Of a stretch of DNA of 64,000 nucleotides, positions 11,501 through 24,239 are shown in pieces (position 1 is the first letter of the stretch; each line of letters starts with the position of its first letter). Where the stretch lies: positions 11,078,441 to 11,142,440 of the forward strand of contig CM071925.1 in NCBI GenBank assembly GCA_016081115.2, written 5' to 3'. The notes beneath the pieces were generated by a model. It did not search any database and was not told the origin of the DNA. It saw only the letters and a list, made by a program, of their open reading frames with translations. The DNA comes from Rehmannia glutinosa (taxonomy: Eukaryota; Streptophyta; Magnoliopsida; Lamiales; Orobanchaceae). Position numbers and translations under genes: made by a program.

Positions 11501-14500
11501 GTTTTTCAGCACTACATGGACACAATGCGAATGTGAAGGAGATTAAAAATGAACAAAGGAAAGATGCAGCAGCAATGCATACCTTAATTAAGAACCTGTT
11601 GTTCTCGAATAACAGATCACATTCATCTTTGCCTGAACTCCAATAAACACGGTGGTGTTTCTCTGAGCATCTATATCATTGCCAAAGTTATAGGTCGCCA
11701 AATGAAAATACTAAAGGTCATGATTTGTTATATCAGCACTGTACAAATTAAGCTACACGATTAAACAGTGGCATAGATTGTGCACCTCTTAGCATTATTC
11801 ATTTCATTCGTTTCAACTCTACAATCTACAGCATCCTCGGACAACTCTTCCCAGCATCTGTTAGTTGTTTGACATAAAGATATGGAATTCTTCATTACAG
11901 AGGAGTTGGCAACTTTGAAATCATTCCCTAGCGCAAAATAATCAAAGGAGTTAAGTAGCATAGTGAAATATGAAGTAAAGCAATTAAATATATGTATTCA
12001 TCCGTAAAATATTAATTACAAGAGTAGAAATGGTGAATTGGTAAACTTTTTTCTTGGTCAACAAACATTCAAAAGAGGAAGCAAGGACAAGGATACACCT
12101 TGTTAAGAATACATGGAAACCTAACGTTTCTTTTCTCATTGAAATGGCACTTCTAAAACGTTTCATCAAGCAGAATAAACAAATGTATAATCAAATTGCG
12201 AACTTTGAAGGAAACATTAGGGAGTATTTTACAATTAAATCACAATGAAATTACCTATAACTATCAAATTTTTATTAACTCCCAAGTTTCCTTTGAAAAT
12301 AGAAACTTAATTTGACTGACCGGCTAGTTTCTACTAACTGAATCATCAGCTAAATTAATACTAGTAAACATATCAATGAATTCAGTTGAAGTAAAATGAA
12401 CAATATGGAAAAAAATATAGCACGAGCTCCAATAGAGAGAATGCATTTATAGAGCTATTTCAAATACTAGTCCATTTGAACAGGGCCTGCAAATATTATC
12501 AGCCCCAAAAGAACCAAGGTGAAAACCAGATATATTTGGCAAGCGAAAGAACACTAATCTCAACACAAGTACCTTTGATCAAGAGTTCATGAAGACTGCG
12601 CTTCCGACCTTCCTTGTACTTCTTTTTCAGCTGAACCCCGGGTTTGCTGTCTGTAATACCATGATTATTGCATTTCAACGAAGTGTATGACAGATCATCA
12701 CTTTCATTTGTTGCTAAACATGATGCTGTCTCCATTTCCCCATTTGGGTCACGAGGTTCCAGTTCAATATGTGGCAAATTGTGAGTTCCAACTTTTTTCA
12801 CTTGACTCCTTAGAACTTTCTTACTTAAAGCCGTTTCCTTCACACGTCGAACACTCGTCTCCTTCACCTTTACAGATAATGATTTTTGTTTGTCATTGTC
12901 GTCAGCATTCCTGTTGCTTTTTTCTGCATGAGATGCTGGAGTCTTGAGAATCTTCCACAGGGGAAAAATTTTAGTTGGTTTTGATGGATTGCCATTAGAA
13001 ATAATTCCATACTTCCCAACCACCATAGGCCTGTCCATCCATTTGGGGAAGTTCGAAACTTACCTTGAGAACTGCTAGGACCACCTAATGATGTCAATTT
13101 TGCAATAAATTCAGCACTACTACAACATATTTCTCGAATTCCTTTCCTCGTGGCAGAAGCATCATCTAATTTTAACCTCTTCTTTCTGAATGTTTCAAAA
13201 GTTTCTAATGTATCATCAATCTCGGAACTTTTATGTGCCTCAGTTGTCTCCGACTCTCCTTCAAGATAAACTCTCTTCAAGTCTCTCTTGAGGTGATCCC
13301 TTTGACAGCAGAAAGTGCAGTATTCCTCTGCTTCAAACTTTGCTCAAAAGAATCTGCACAATTGCTGGGACTTCCATGATCAAATCCAACTGGCATCTGC
13401 ATATCCCAGATTGAATGAGCATTCTGCCCAACTTCCTCAGTACATTTTGGAGATTCGCTGTTAATGGAGGATTGACCAGAGACAGAAAATGGTGCATCCA
13501 ACTTCATCCATTTAACTGTTTTCCTCCTCTTTTTGGATCCTACCTCAAACTTTTGTAGGTGGTCACTCTCTTCCTGAAAGGTGGAGCTTCTCTTAATCTG
13601 GTATGGTGCATATTTAGATTTTAATGAATTTTGTAGCCTAATCTCTTCAATGAGACTAAGAGATGGTTCTCTTGGAAATACATTTAGCGGTCCTCTCTTG
13701 ATCAAGTTGATTTCGGAAGCAGAGCCAGAGAATCCAGCACAGAGTTCATTATCAAGTGCATCATCAGATGACCAGCTTCTGTCATTTCCTGATCCTTCCT
13801 CCACAACAAGGTTATTTGCGCATCTGATATCCCCCCCTTCAACAATAGAAGAATCTTTCTTATTAACCTCAATGGATGACTGCGTTACATCAGGAGCAGA
13901 ACATCTAGAAGAGATATTAGATGTTTCGTGCTCCTTCAAGGGCACAACATTTTGAGCACATCCAGTAAAGCATCTGAATACATCAGCAGCAGGGCTTCCT
14001 AAAGATGCTTTGAACGAACCAGCTTGCTGTTCTTTCCTTGTCGAACTGCAACTCTCCATTATTTTCTTTGGCACATCTCTCCACTGAAAAGAATGGGACT
14101 CAGCACTCTTAAAGTTTGGGGGCACTAAATTTTTTTCAAGACATTTAGTTCTCTCCTTCAGGAAAAAACAATTTTCATTCAATTTTGAGTGAAATGAACT
14201 TGCGGCAGCTCCATTTTTAGCTCCTTTCGCTAAGTTACAATAATAATCATCATTTGTTCCATATTTCCCCGTCAAGCAATTTGCTTGAACAGCAGAGATG
14301 CGTTTTTCAGGCACATAGGCATATGATAACCCTTGAGAGCTTGGCTCTTTCTTGCTGAGAGTAAAGTTGCATTCAATTCCGCCAGGTCTGCATTTTATTA
14401 TAACGAAAAAATAAAGCAAATCAGAAGAGGACAAATGTAAATAAGGGACATCAATAAGGAACAGTCATTTGTGAGCAACATGTGGTTTGAGAAATAGTTG

Positions 14501-17500
14501 CAATAGTGCTTGACTTCAGAAAAGTACACTAAGCAGCATTAGCTCCCTGAGTCAATTTGCTATAGGACCCAACATCCTTCCCTTTCCTTAAAATAGTTTA
14601 TCAATTCGATAAACTATTTTAAAGATGATAAATATCAATAAACTACACGATGTCATTTTATATATGCCAATGGAATTCCTTTATAACAATACTGCACGAA
14701 ACCAAAAAAAAAAAAAAAAAATACTCATTCCAAATCATGAGAAAGCGATAGCATTCTTTGCTGGTGTTCTCTGGTAATTTTTCAGCCAAAAGATTACACA
14801 TGCATTTATATGTGGGGCTAAGATACTATAGCAGTTTCAAGGGATGTTCATTAACCAGAAAAGTAGGTTAGGCGATAATATTTACCTCAGAAAAAACTGC
14901 TCCACAGGAGGAAGATCAGAAGCTCCAGCGGACGAAGACCTTCCTGGTGAGAAAGATGAGATATTGTAGAGCTTATTTGAATCTAAATTGGTAGAAATGT
15001 GCCATTTGCTACTGAAGCTTTAGGTGCAGTCTGAGACCAAAACACATAAACATGCAAAGAATTAATAGGCTAAAATATTAGCATGTGATAGGGTGCAGTT
15101 ACCTGTCATAGTACCAAATCTTTCATTGGTATGGCCCATCCAACAATTAGTACCAGGTAGCGTTGACTTCTCCCCAATATCAGGAATTCTGGGCATCATT
15201 GATGAATCAAGTAAAGGTACGTGATCCTTTGATATTGATGGGGCGATGGTCATCAGCGACTGTATACAAGGGTTTTTAAGTATCTCACACCCTTGGACAT
15301 TTCTGACAGAAGCAGGGTCATTATTTCTATTAGATAATTCCACCATGTTCTGCACAGTAGGCATTTGCATATTCTCATCCTGCAGGCCTGGGTTTACTCC
15401 ACGAAAATTTTCCTTTGACAATGTTGGAGTTACATTTTGAACAAAAACTGAATTTCTCAGATCTTCCTTAAATGTGTTTGAGAATTCAGTATTTGATTTA
15501 GCTGCATCAAGCAAGCCATTCACAGCACAGTCCATTTTTTTGCCCTTATTAATGTGATTCTGGCCATTTGACACACCAGTCTGAAATTCCTTAATATTAC
15601 CAGCCAATGGACTCCAAGGAAAACAAATTTTCTCACTTTGGGGAGCATGAGATTCATAATGCAGTTTCTCAGTGACATGATTGTCATTGTCATTATCATA
15701 AAAATTTCTGAATTGCCATTTTGTCTCAGGGTTTTTGAAGCATGAGAGAAACGGAGGATTTAGGTCAGTCATTTTGAAGTTGCCACTGGATGAATTTTTT
15801 CTATCAGTTAGTGCACCATAGGCTCCTCCCACATGGCTTGAATGCTCCAATTGAGTAGGTCCTCTTCTTTCAGTAGGATTAGAAGCAATATCAGCATTCT
15901 GAACAGTCCACTTGCTTCCTTGTAATTCATTACCTGCTGCATTACACAGGTTAAGCAGGTTACTTAGAAAAGCAATTCATCCACTAAGTTTGGGAGGAGG
16001 AGAAGACAATTCGAGCAATAATATAAAGGCCAAGCCAAAACAAATTTGACATACTTTTCTGTAGAATCTTGTCTGTTAGAAACACTTTTGGGGGCTCCGC
16101 TTGCATGCCATTTAGATGAGATTCAAAGGCAGGTATAACTTTAGTCTCCAATGTCTGACTTTGCTCTGGCTGCCCAAGTCTCAATTCAATGTTGGAGGAA
16201 AGTCCTGGCCTCTCGACAATGAAGCTAGTATTTCTTCTGACACCAAAACCAATAAATGGCGTTTTTAAGTCTTGAATATAAGGGAGGGCAGGCAAAGAAT
16301 TTGCACTTCCACAAACTGAATCCAGTTTGGCAGTAGTGGAGTGAGAAGCTTTCTCTGTGTTCATGCCAAATGAGTTTGGGATTCCCCATAACTGTTTATC
16401 AGCTGGATGCTGCAGGTTTCCACCCGAACTGTTAATGATGTACTTGAAAAGAGAATTGCTGCATTCCTGAGAAGTCCTGTCTTTTTCATGGTATGCATAT
16501 TCATCAACAACATTCCTGCAACTCTGATTTTCCTTTGAATTTAATACACTGTAGTTCTGCTGCTCATAGCTTAATGAAGTCCTGAAAGAGCCATTTTCAT
16601 TCCATAGAACAAAATTGTTTGACATATTGGTTATAGGATGATCTGTAGAACCAGAAGCTGCTGAAATTCCTTCAGGCCAATCCCATCCTCTGTGCCCTTC
16701 CAATACCCTAATCTAAAGCACAATGGAAAATAATCACCTTGGTGTCCGATGCTTCAAATGCTTGTCAATATCATAGAGATTTCAGTTTCAAATATAAACA
16801 GGAGCTGAAGTTTGTGGTTTTCTTTAGTTTTCAAAGATTGAGACTAAGTTTCCAATTATAGTCTCACTTGAAGAGAAATTCTTTGCTGAGACAAACGTAA
16901 AAGTTAACCTACCCCAGATTTGGAAAAGAAGGTCTTCCACCACTGAGCTATAGCCTCTCCATTATCCATACGAACTGCACTCCCAGGATCAAAATCACAT
17001 GAACCTGAATGCTGCTAAACTAATTTCAGTTTAAAATGTTTTTTTACAGAAGAATAAAAATTTGGACGTTGACAGATATATCACAGATCAAAGGATGCAC
17101 AGCATCAACTTTTAGCGAACAAAACTGGAAAAACATCATAGGGGATTACCTCTGAGAATTTAGAGATCGACATATACAAACCATGGCATGCGCAAACAAC
17201 TCCAAGAAGTCCAGTACCACTGAGAAATAAATTTCCACCTTTTGAAATCATTGATGATGCAGTTAGTGGATCAACATGGCATGCGACAAAAAGTATATTT
17301 AGCCAAATAAGAATACCAGAAACTTACTTATGCCTGAACAGAAAACACGGGGGAAACTGCTGGAAGGATTATGCCCATGACGGTTAGCAGAAACATTGCA
17401 TTCTAGAGGAACTTTCTGCAAAGCTGTTATATCAGCATACTTCTGGAGCTTCCAATTGTTAGCAGGGATTGGACCGGCATTATTGTTTCTAATCAGAGAA

Positions 17501-19297
17501 GAAAAACTCTTCCCTTTGTCTTTCTCATGTGGATTCTGACATGCTACTGCCTGTAATTTCTGAAAGTTTAAGTTTGCAGCCTGAAGTACGTCAGAACTGT
17601 TGCTACAATTCATAGTAGAGTTAGCCAACATAAGTGAGGGAAAGACCTCTCCAGATATCAAATTTTGGCATTCCATGTTGGGCGGCCACAACGCACTGGG
17701 AAGGACTGAAACTCTACTTCCAGCAGAAAAGCCATTGCCAGTCCTAAGTGAAACCTGACTGGAGGGTGGGCCTGGCTTTGGATACAATAAATGCTGACGA
17801 TCACAGGGCACATGCGCCGGTGGCCCTGAAAGAAAAGAGAAAAGCGGAACTCCAAGATTAGCATGATCCAAGTTCTTGAGATCACGCAAGTTTGAAGGCA
17901 TGTGCTCTTGAATTGTTTCACGGATTAACGGCATTGATTCATGCGGAAGCTGCATATGAAGATGACAGACTGCATTAGAAAACTATTGAGGGGTAAAGTT
18001 AGAGTAGAAGAAGTTCAATCTCACAGAGCTCAGCATCAACAAATGGAAGCTTTTAGAGGGGAAGGCCACTTCATCAAATTTAGGTTTTGGGATCTCAAAA
18101 AGAACATGCTGATGGGTATAGCATATAACATAATGAAATAAACCTTACCACGTCTAGATTAAATGACATAATATATACCACAAGCATAGTCAGATTTTAG
18201 AATAAAAGCTCACAAAAAGAAGAAAAGACGAAATTCTCCTCCATTAACCACACATTGTGTGTGGAACCTCTTCTCAACATGATGATTCCCTTAGATTGAG
18301 CTTTTGAGAATTGTCCTTCAATTCGTAGACCACAAAAATATTTTACGTTAGTGAGGTAGATTCAATATATATCCTTTTATTTCCTAGTGAGCTAACAATT
18401 ACATAGTCAATGTCTTCATAGCCATCAATGTGAACTTTGAGATTTTTGACCCCAAATATAGTTAGAAAAGGATCATTACATTCTTTAAAGTTTATTAAGT
18501 CAAAGCAACATCTAATCATACCAATTACAAGACATCAACCATTGTCTATGAAACTACGGAACTTTCTTTTAGAAACATATATATATATATATATATGTAT
18601 AATCCAAAAAACCATATCGACAGCAGTAATGAACCATATTTCCAATTTCATTATGGGAAAGGGAAACATCATCCAAGCTAAAACCGCCACCATCCCAAAA
18701 CCCAAAGGTTCATTCAGTAATGTTAATGTCATGTTAATAGATACACTAACTCGGACAGAAAAAATTAGCGAGGTGCTTGGGTCAATTTCCTTTGAATTAA
18801 AATTATTTATTTCCTTAGAGTAAAGACTGCTGAAAAATAAACTCGCGAGATATACGAATTCACCCACAAAAAAATCTAAACATGTAATTGCAGTGTGTGC
18901 ACGACCACAAAAACAAACCTCATTGCATGCAACTTGCAAGAGGATCTAATTAGCATCCTACCCAAACGAAAGTGCAAAACGAACACCATATGTTGTAAAT
19001 TGCACATGAATCCCCGTCCGTTTTCCATTTAATTAAAAAGCATTCTCATGCTAAAGGACATTTCGATTATTCCAGCTGACAATTCCTTCACAAATTTCAT
19101 CATGACAGGAACATGCAAGAAATATCAAGTGTCGAAACAAAAAAACAAGAACAAAAAAATAATGATGTGCGCGTGCGAATGTAAGAAACCTGCGTATGAG
19201 AACCATGCGATGAGGAAGCCACCAGCGGCTGGGGCGGTGGCAACTGTTGCCACAGCGATCCACATTTGCTCTGCCACGAATTTTCCATGTCGGCCAT
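8568..19297 (-). CDS. SET-domain histone-lysine N-methyltransferase, large plant trithorax-like protein (multi-exon)
   Basis: Start: first ATG of exon 1 (19190-19297; MADMENSWQSK), then exon 2 from 17949 (LPHESMPLIRE). A Cys-rich segment follows: GVVCACHGLYMSISKFSE (about 17155-17245), DFDPGSAVRMDNGEAIAQWW (about 16925-17010) and GHRGWDWPEG (about 16680), resembling a TDBD-type plant domain. Long Ser/Asn-rich exons span 15062-16703 and 12560-14434, with basic KKRRKTVKWMK and KKYKEGRKRSLHELL. The C-terminus holds EKFMTCARTE (10150-10290), GCLVPQEQLNAWLHIH (9860-10050), AYARYKQSKGWKHLVVYKS (9655-9765), EYVGEIVG, RKGGIARFVNHSC (9390-9570), and the last exon 8568-8702 with EEITYDYHF and post-SET CYCNSKNCRRYLN. 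These are the SET cofactor and catalytic motifs, so nuclear lysine methylation is inferred; histone site unknown. One-base deletions break the frame near 9540, 13040 and 13287. Exons between 10350 and 12480 are poorly resolved and I see no PHD finger there. Confidence 0.88.
9019..9305. mobile_element. MITE-like insertion in an intron of the SET-domain gene
   Basis: Starts AGGGATAATTAG and ends GGTAATTAATCCC. Inside are ACCTGAGGTTCGGGCAAATT and, reversed at the other end, TTAGCCCAAACCTTGG. The flanks share ATATATT immediately outside both ends, a plausible target duplication of 7 bp or more. It lies between the exons carrying NHSC and the rest of the SET domain. Confidence 0.6.
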
Positions 19298-20189
19298 TGC
19301 GGAGTATCCTAACCTTCCTCCATTAAAACCTCAGAAACATCAAATTGAGCTCAAAATAATAGATAAATATATAAATTGTTTCAGCAAGATACAAAGGAAA
19401 GAGAGAAGAGAGTGCGTGAGTGAGAGAAAACGAAGTGATATAGATACAGATGTATGTATTTGTATACAAACAAATGCAGAGTGCAGAGCATTCAGTGTGT
19501 GTGTGTGTGTGTGAAAAATGATGACGAGATAGTCTGATAGAGAATGGCTGAGTGGGAAATAATTTTTTTATACGCAGGTGTTGGAGAGAGAAAGCTGACC
19601 AGACACCAGAGATGCTGCGCGTGTAGCATTCTCGCGCAATGTTTACCGTTGGATCACTTTGTGGGGGTTGTAAAGCCGTCGGATCTATTATCGTTGCGAG
19701 TACAGGTTGTTTTGATTTCTATAGTTTTATGGGAAAAAAGCGTAGAAGGGTGTCAGAGTGGGTCCTCAAATGGCGGGAAAGCGACTCGACTCGGGCCCAC
19801 TATTTTGAGTTGTAATCTGATACTTGTGCCTTTAGAGCAGAGAATTGTGGACCACGGGCATCACGTTGGTCTTTTGTAGGCCCAGCCTTAAATGCGAAAT
19901 TCACATTATACAGTAATGGATAAGCCCAAAACAGAATCATGGCATTGACATTTGGATTTTGGGTCATGGACACTTTTGCCCCATTTTTCTGGAAAAAAAA
20001 CAGATTTTTATGTTTGTCGGTAATTTTTGGACAAAATTACACTTTGTCCTTTCTTTGGACAAATTTATACTCCTGTCAAAATTTTCGGATCTTTTTACGT
20101 TGTTGTTTCAAACATGTTTTTTCTAATCAAATTTCAGTGAAAAAATAAATTTTGCCCCCGTTAAATAATCTATTTTATACTCAAAATTT

Positions 20190-20800
20190 TATAAAATAAT
20201 AATAAATATACACATAAAATAACACATATTAAAACCAAATAAATTGAAAATAATATAGAAACAACATGAGTAAAAAACACAATTCAATTTTTGATCCAAT
20301 GCATGAAAATAAAAAAACATGGAAACAACAAAGAAACAATATAGAAACAAACCAGAAACATTATAGAAAACGGCATATGAACAAAAAGAGCTTAAAAATA
20401 GGTAAAAATTGTATTTAAACATCGAAAACTACGTGGAAACAACAAAGAAACATAAGAACAACATTAAAAACGGTAAGGAAACAACCCAGAAACAACCGAA
20501 AAATATTAAAACCACATGAATAAAAGGAGCTTAAAAGTAGGTAAAAACTGTATCTACACATTGAAAACTACATGGAAATAACAAAAAAATTATTCAAACA
20601 ACATTAAAAATATTATAGAACAACACAGAAACAATATAAACAATGTACAAAATAATACATGAACAAAAAGCAGCATAAAAAGAGGTAAAAATTGTTTTGA
20701 AACATCGAGACAACAATGAAACAACAAACGAAATAATTTCAAAAAACATCGAAACAACATATATAACATATAAAACAATACAGGAACGATAAAAATGTAA
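20190..20800. repeat. Degenerate AT-rich minisatellite of AGAAACAACAT-type words
   Basis: The words GAAACAACA, ATAGAAACAA and CATGGAAACAACA recur more than a dozen times with irregular spacing. The minus-strand frame here is a long run of Phe/Leu/Cys/Tyr, as expected from translating such DNA. Confidence 0.6.
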
Positions 20801-20943
20801 AAATAATCAAAAAATATGCAGAATGTCAAACAGGAAAAAAATAGGTACAAAAGTGATAAGAGCATATTTTGTGGTATTTTTTCAAGAGTTGAGATATTTC
20901 CGGTAATTTCTCTTAGATTTTTGCATCGATGCTCACGTTTACT

Positions 20944-21470
20944 TGTAGGGGTGGCCACGGTTCTTGAACCGTGGATTCCGGTTCTAAAACTAAAATCGAC
21001 GGTTCTGGTTCCAAATCGGAACTCAATTCCTTCACGATTTCGATATTGATTTAACCAAAATAGTTGTCCTTTTCGTTTTTGATAATATTTTGAATTTATT
21101 TTAAAAAGATTTATCAATTTCAGTTAAAAAAGCAGTGAAAGAAACAAAAAGGATTTTATTCTTAATATTAATAATAATAATATTAAGTTGCCTACATATC
21201 TTCTTAGGGTTAATTAAAGTCTACGTAGTTGACTAACAACATTTAATTTAAGACGTGTATCGTATGGTTGCAAATATAAAATATCATAATAAACATTTTA
21301 ATATTTCTTTTAGCATATTTTTACGGGTAAAAAAGTCAGGTTTTAATCTTGAAAGCAATTAAAATAGTTCTCGACACTTAAACAGAACAAGCGTACACGT
21401 TCTGATTCTGGTTTTTAAACCAAGGCCCGTCAGTTGACTGCGATTCTAGTTCCATTTGGACCTCTTCAAT
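20944..21470. mobile_element. Possible hAT-like non-autonomous element
   Basis: The left end reads TGTAGGGGTGGCCACGGTTC, similar to the TAGGGGTGGCA-type ends of plant hAT elements, followed by GGTTCTAAAAC and GGTTCTGGTTCC words. Near 21400-21460, GTTCTGATTCTGGTTTTTAA and GATTCTAGTTCC give a partial inverted counterpart. No clear right terminus or 8-bp target duplication, so tentative. Confidence 0.3.
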
Positions 21471-21757
21471 TCCTTTCTACCAAACCATGAGGTAGATAAT
21501 CATAATATAATAGATTTGAGTCTCTTGGTAAAGTTGTGTTTTAATTCCATGTTCAAGTGATATCTAGAATCCTTAATCAATTAGATAATGATGTGTAGTT
21601 TAACTTATGAGACAAACTGAATGAAATTTCATGTTCCACACAATTTTTAATCAACTCCTATCTTCCATTTGCATAGATGAATGACACGTGTGTACACGTA
21701 TATATGATTGTAAATTGTTTAGATGTATGGCAAAATAACCAACTCCCCCTACAATAT

Positions 21758-22483
21758 TGATAAGGGCAAATAATTGTCCAGGGCCGACCGACAGCCCGGA
21801 CATTGACCGACCGATGATCTGCGGCGGTGGGCGAAATGATGAGGCCCATAGCCTTAGGATGATCTCTGTTAGGCATTAAATAATGGGCGATCCGTGGAGG
21901 CTTACAACATGAGATTGGTATAGGGCTTAAACTTGGGCCGACTGTCAGGGCCCGAGTTCAAATTGTTGTGTTGTTGTAAGCATGTGTAAAGTCGCAGCAG
22001 TGTTGAGCCGACCTGTTGTGGACGTGTTAAAGTTTAACATGACTTGAGAAGAAGAGGTTAGTTCGGCTTTATGAGATGTATGAGACATTGAGGATGCCTT
22101 TGAAGATTTAAGGGGTTTTGCATCAACACAAGGGGCCGACGTGTTCTGAGAGGTCGAGCTCCGTATTACGGCGTAAAATTAGGGTTTTTAACGAGATCCG
22201 ATCCTAATCTAATGATGACTCGACACCAAATCGTAACGGAATCCCGATTTTACGGAAACCCTAATCCGAGCTAAGGTATAAAAGGCCCAAGCCCAGTTCA
22301 TTCTAACCTAATCTCATTTTTACAAGTTACATTGCTTTTTTCTCCCTACCTTTGCTTCCTTCTCACAATACGACTTAAGCATCGGAGAGGTGCGGAGCCC
22401 CTCCGGCCCCCTTTGTGCGGTTTTCGTGGTGGTTTTAAATGGGAAGGTAATCGGCAAGGAGAAGTAGTTTTTGGGAGCAATCA
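21758..22483 (+). repeat. 5' LTR of the gypsy element
   Basis: Begins TGATAAGGGCAAATAATTG and ends GGGAGCAATCA (TG...CA). A TATA box, TATAAAAG, is at 22277-22284. A TTAGGG word near 22179 and an AAACCCTAAT word near 22256 form an inverted telobox pair just upstream of it. About 726 bp. Confidence 0.93.
22277..22284 (+). promoter_or_regulatory. LTR TATA box (5' LTR)
   Basis: TATAAAAG in GCTAAGGTATAAAAGG, conserved at 31929-31936 in the 3' LTR. Position is consistent with the U3/R border; the transcript start is not determined. Confidence 0.7.
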
Positions 22484-22485
22484 AG

Positions 22486-22503
22486 TGGCGCCGTCTGTGG
22501 GAA
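22486..22503 (+). other. Primer binding site of the gypsy element
   Basis: TGGCGCCGTCTGTGGGAA begins two bases after the 5' LTR. TGGCGCC complements a tRNA 3' end of the tRNA-Asp type used by several plant gypsy lineages; the match beyond the first ten bases is imperfect. Confidence 0.7.
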
Positions 22504-22538
22504 GCATTGAGCAGAGACGTGAGATTCGAGTTTTGGCT

Positions 22539-24168
22539 ATGGAGGAGGTTAGGAGAAGCTTGGAAGATGATTTGAACCGTATGCCGCTGGGAGATACTCC
22601 GGGCGTAGTCACGCAGGAGGATGTTCCACCTCCGCCCCCACCACTCCCGGTGAACGGCGGAGGACAGCGGGTGCAGAGGACGGGAGCGGATGGACAGACG
22701 CCTATATCTGGGGGGAGTATAGATTTGGGTCCAATGTTCTTTGAACAATTGGGCGGTTTCATCACTAGAGCCGGACGGTGGAGACGCTGAGGAGATGCTT
22801 CCACCACCATCTCCCCCGGTGGTCCCCCCTCCGGTAGTCCCTCCTCCTCCTGTGGTCCCCCCTCCGATGGTCCCCCCTCCTGTGGTCCCTCCGAAGGTGG
22901 GAGAAAGAGGTCGGCGGCCAACTATGGCGGATGAAGTACATTCATCAAGGCGGAGCATGTGTTCGAGGACCAGGATTGGTCGAACGGATGGATGACCTTC
23001 ACCGGAGGTGCGAGATATTCGTCGGAGAGTGGCCGAGTACCGGAGCGGCTGCGATTCGGGTAAGGCGGGGAACACCCTTCTCGGAAGAGGTGATGGCGGG
23101 GACGAGCTTCCGGCCTCATACCGAGCTCGAGCTTGAATATGATGGTACCACGATCCGTGGGACCATCTTTGCCGTTTTGAGAACGCTGCTCTACTACACA
23201 GATTCACGGATGGCGTGATGTGTAGAGTTTTTCCTACCACTTTGACGAAATCGGCTCAGCAGTGGTTTAGCCAGCTTGCCCTGGGCTCCATTCGAATTTT
23301 GATGACTTTACTCGGCTTTCCTTAATCGTTCACGAGTTGTCGTAAGTACCAAAAAGGCGCCCACGACCTTAGTATCAAACAGAGAGAGAAGGGGAAGGAC
23401 TTGAGCTATATCCGAGGTTTACAAAATGCAAAGTTGGAGGTGTCGTCGGCTAGTCCAGAAATTTTGGCCAATGCCCTAGCTCAGGGCCTGAGGGATGGGG
23501 AGTTCTTTGAATCATTAGTGATAGATCCTGCTAAGACATTTGACGAGCTGTTAGCTCGGGCGGAGAAATATATAAACCTGGAAGAGGCGAGAAAAATGAA
23601 AAGAGAGAAAGGAGAGAAGAGAAGAGACAGGAGGGAAGATCGGGAAGACAAAGTACCTCAGAAGAAGCTGAGGTCTGAGGCAATGGGGGGAAGGCCGAGG
23701 TTTGAGAAGTATACGCCTCTGGCTGTCCCTCAGGGCGAGGTGCTTGTAGCCATTGAGAGGCATCCCGACCTGAGGTGTCCAAAGGCGCACGCAGAGGCAC
23801 CGGTAAAGGCGAAATGCAAGGAATTTTGTAGATTCCACAATGAGTATGGGCACACCACAGATCGGTGCACACACCTGAGGGATGAGATCGAGCGGCTCAT
23901 TCAGGCGGGTCACCTTAGGGAATTTGTGTACATCGATAAAAAGGAGAAAAAAAGGGAATACAAGAGAGATAACCGGGGATATCATCAACCTCGGCGGGAG
24001 CCGGAGCGTAGGGGGGAGGAAAGGGAAGAGCTACCTCCACCTCCGCCCCCACCTCGGCGCGAGGTCATCCGGATGATTGTTGGAGGGCCGGAAGGAAGGA
24101 GATTCGAGGCGAGCTCGGAAAAATTATGTGAGTGGCAGACCGGATCGGGTGCAAGAACAAGCGATTGA
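22539..24168 (+). pseudogene. gypsy gag (frameshifted)
   Basis: The ATG at 22539 opens a frame starting MEEVRRSLEDDL with a Pro-rich stretch. The frame changes near 22790 and 23220-23400, then continues as a capsid-like segment (LANALAQGLRDGEFFESL) and a very basic Arg/Lys/Glu-rich tail. A zinc-knuckle-like cluster CKEFCRFHNEYGHTTDRCTH lies at about 23815-23875. Typical Tat-type gag: capsid then nucleocapsid. The changes of frame mean it cannot be translated as written. Confidence 0.8.
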
Positions 24169-24239
24169 GGGTGGAACAGGTCGGTCGAGGACCGAGTATC
24201 CAATTTGGACCAGAGGATTGCAGGGGTATCGTGACACCT

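Larger units (their letters stand above)
19298..21757. other. Intergenic: SET-gene promoter, GT microsatellite, degenerate repeats
   Basis: 19495-19513 is a short (GT)n tract about 200 bp upstream of the SET-gene ATG. 20190-20800 is AT-rich and built from degenerate repeats of words like GAAACAACATAGAAACAAC; open frames here are repeat artefacts. The rest up to the gypsy LTR is AT-rich with no convincing exon. Confidence 0.55.

Noticed and set aside
20189..20422. Small Phe/Cys-rich membrane protein ORF on the minus strand
   Set aside because: Product of the degenerate AGAAACAACAT repeat; no homology or gene context.
22320..23240. 306-codon minus-strand ORF as a gene
   Set aside because: It is antisense to the gypsy LTR and gag, with Gly-rich repeats that mirror the Pro-rich gag stretch; no recognisable domain.
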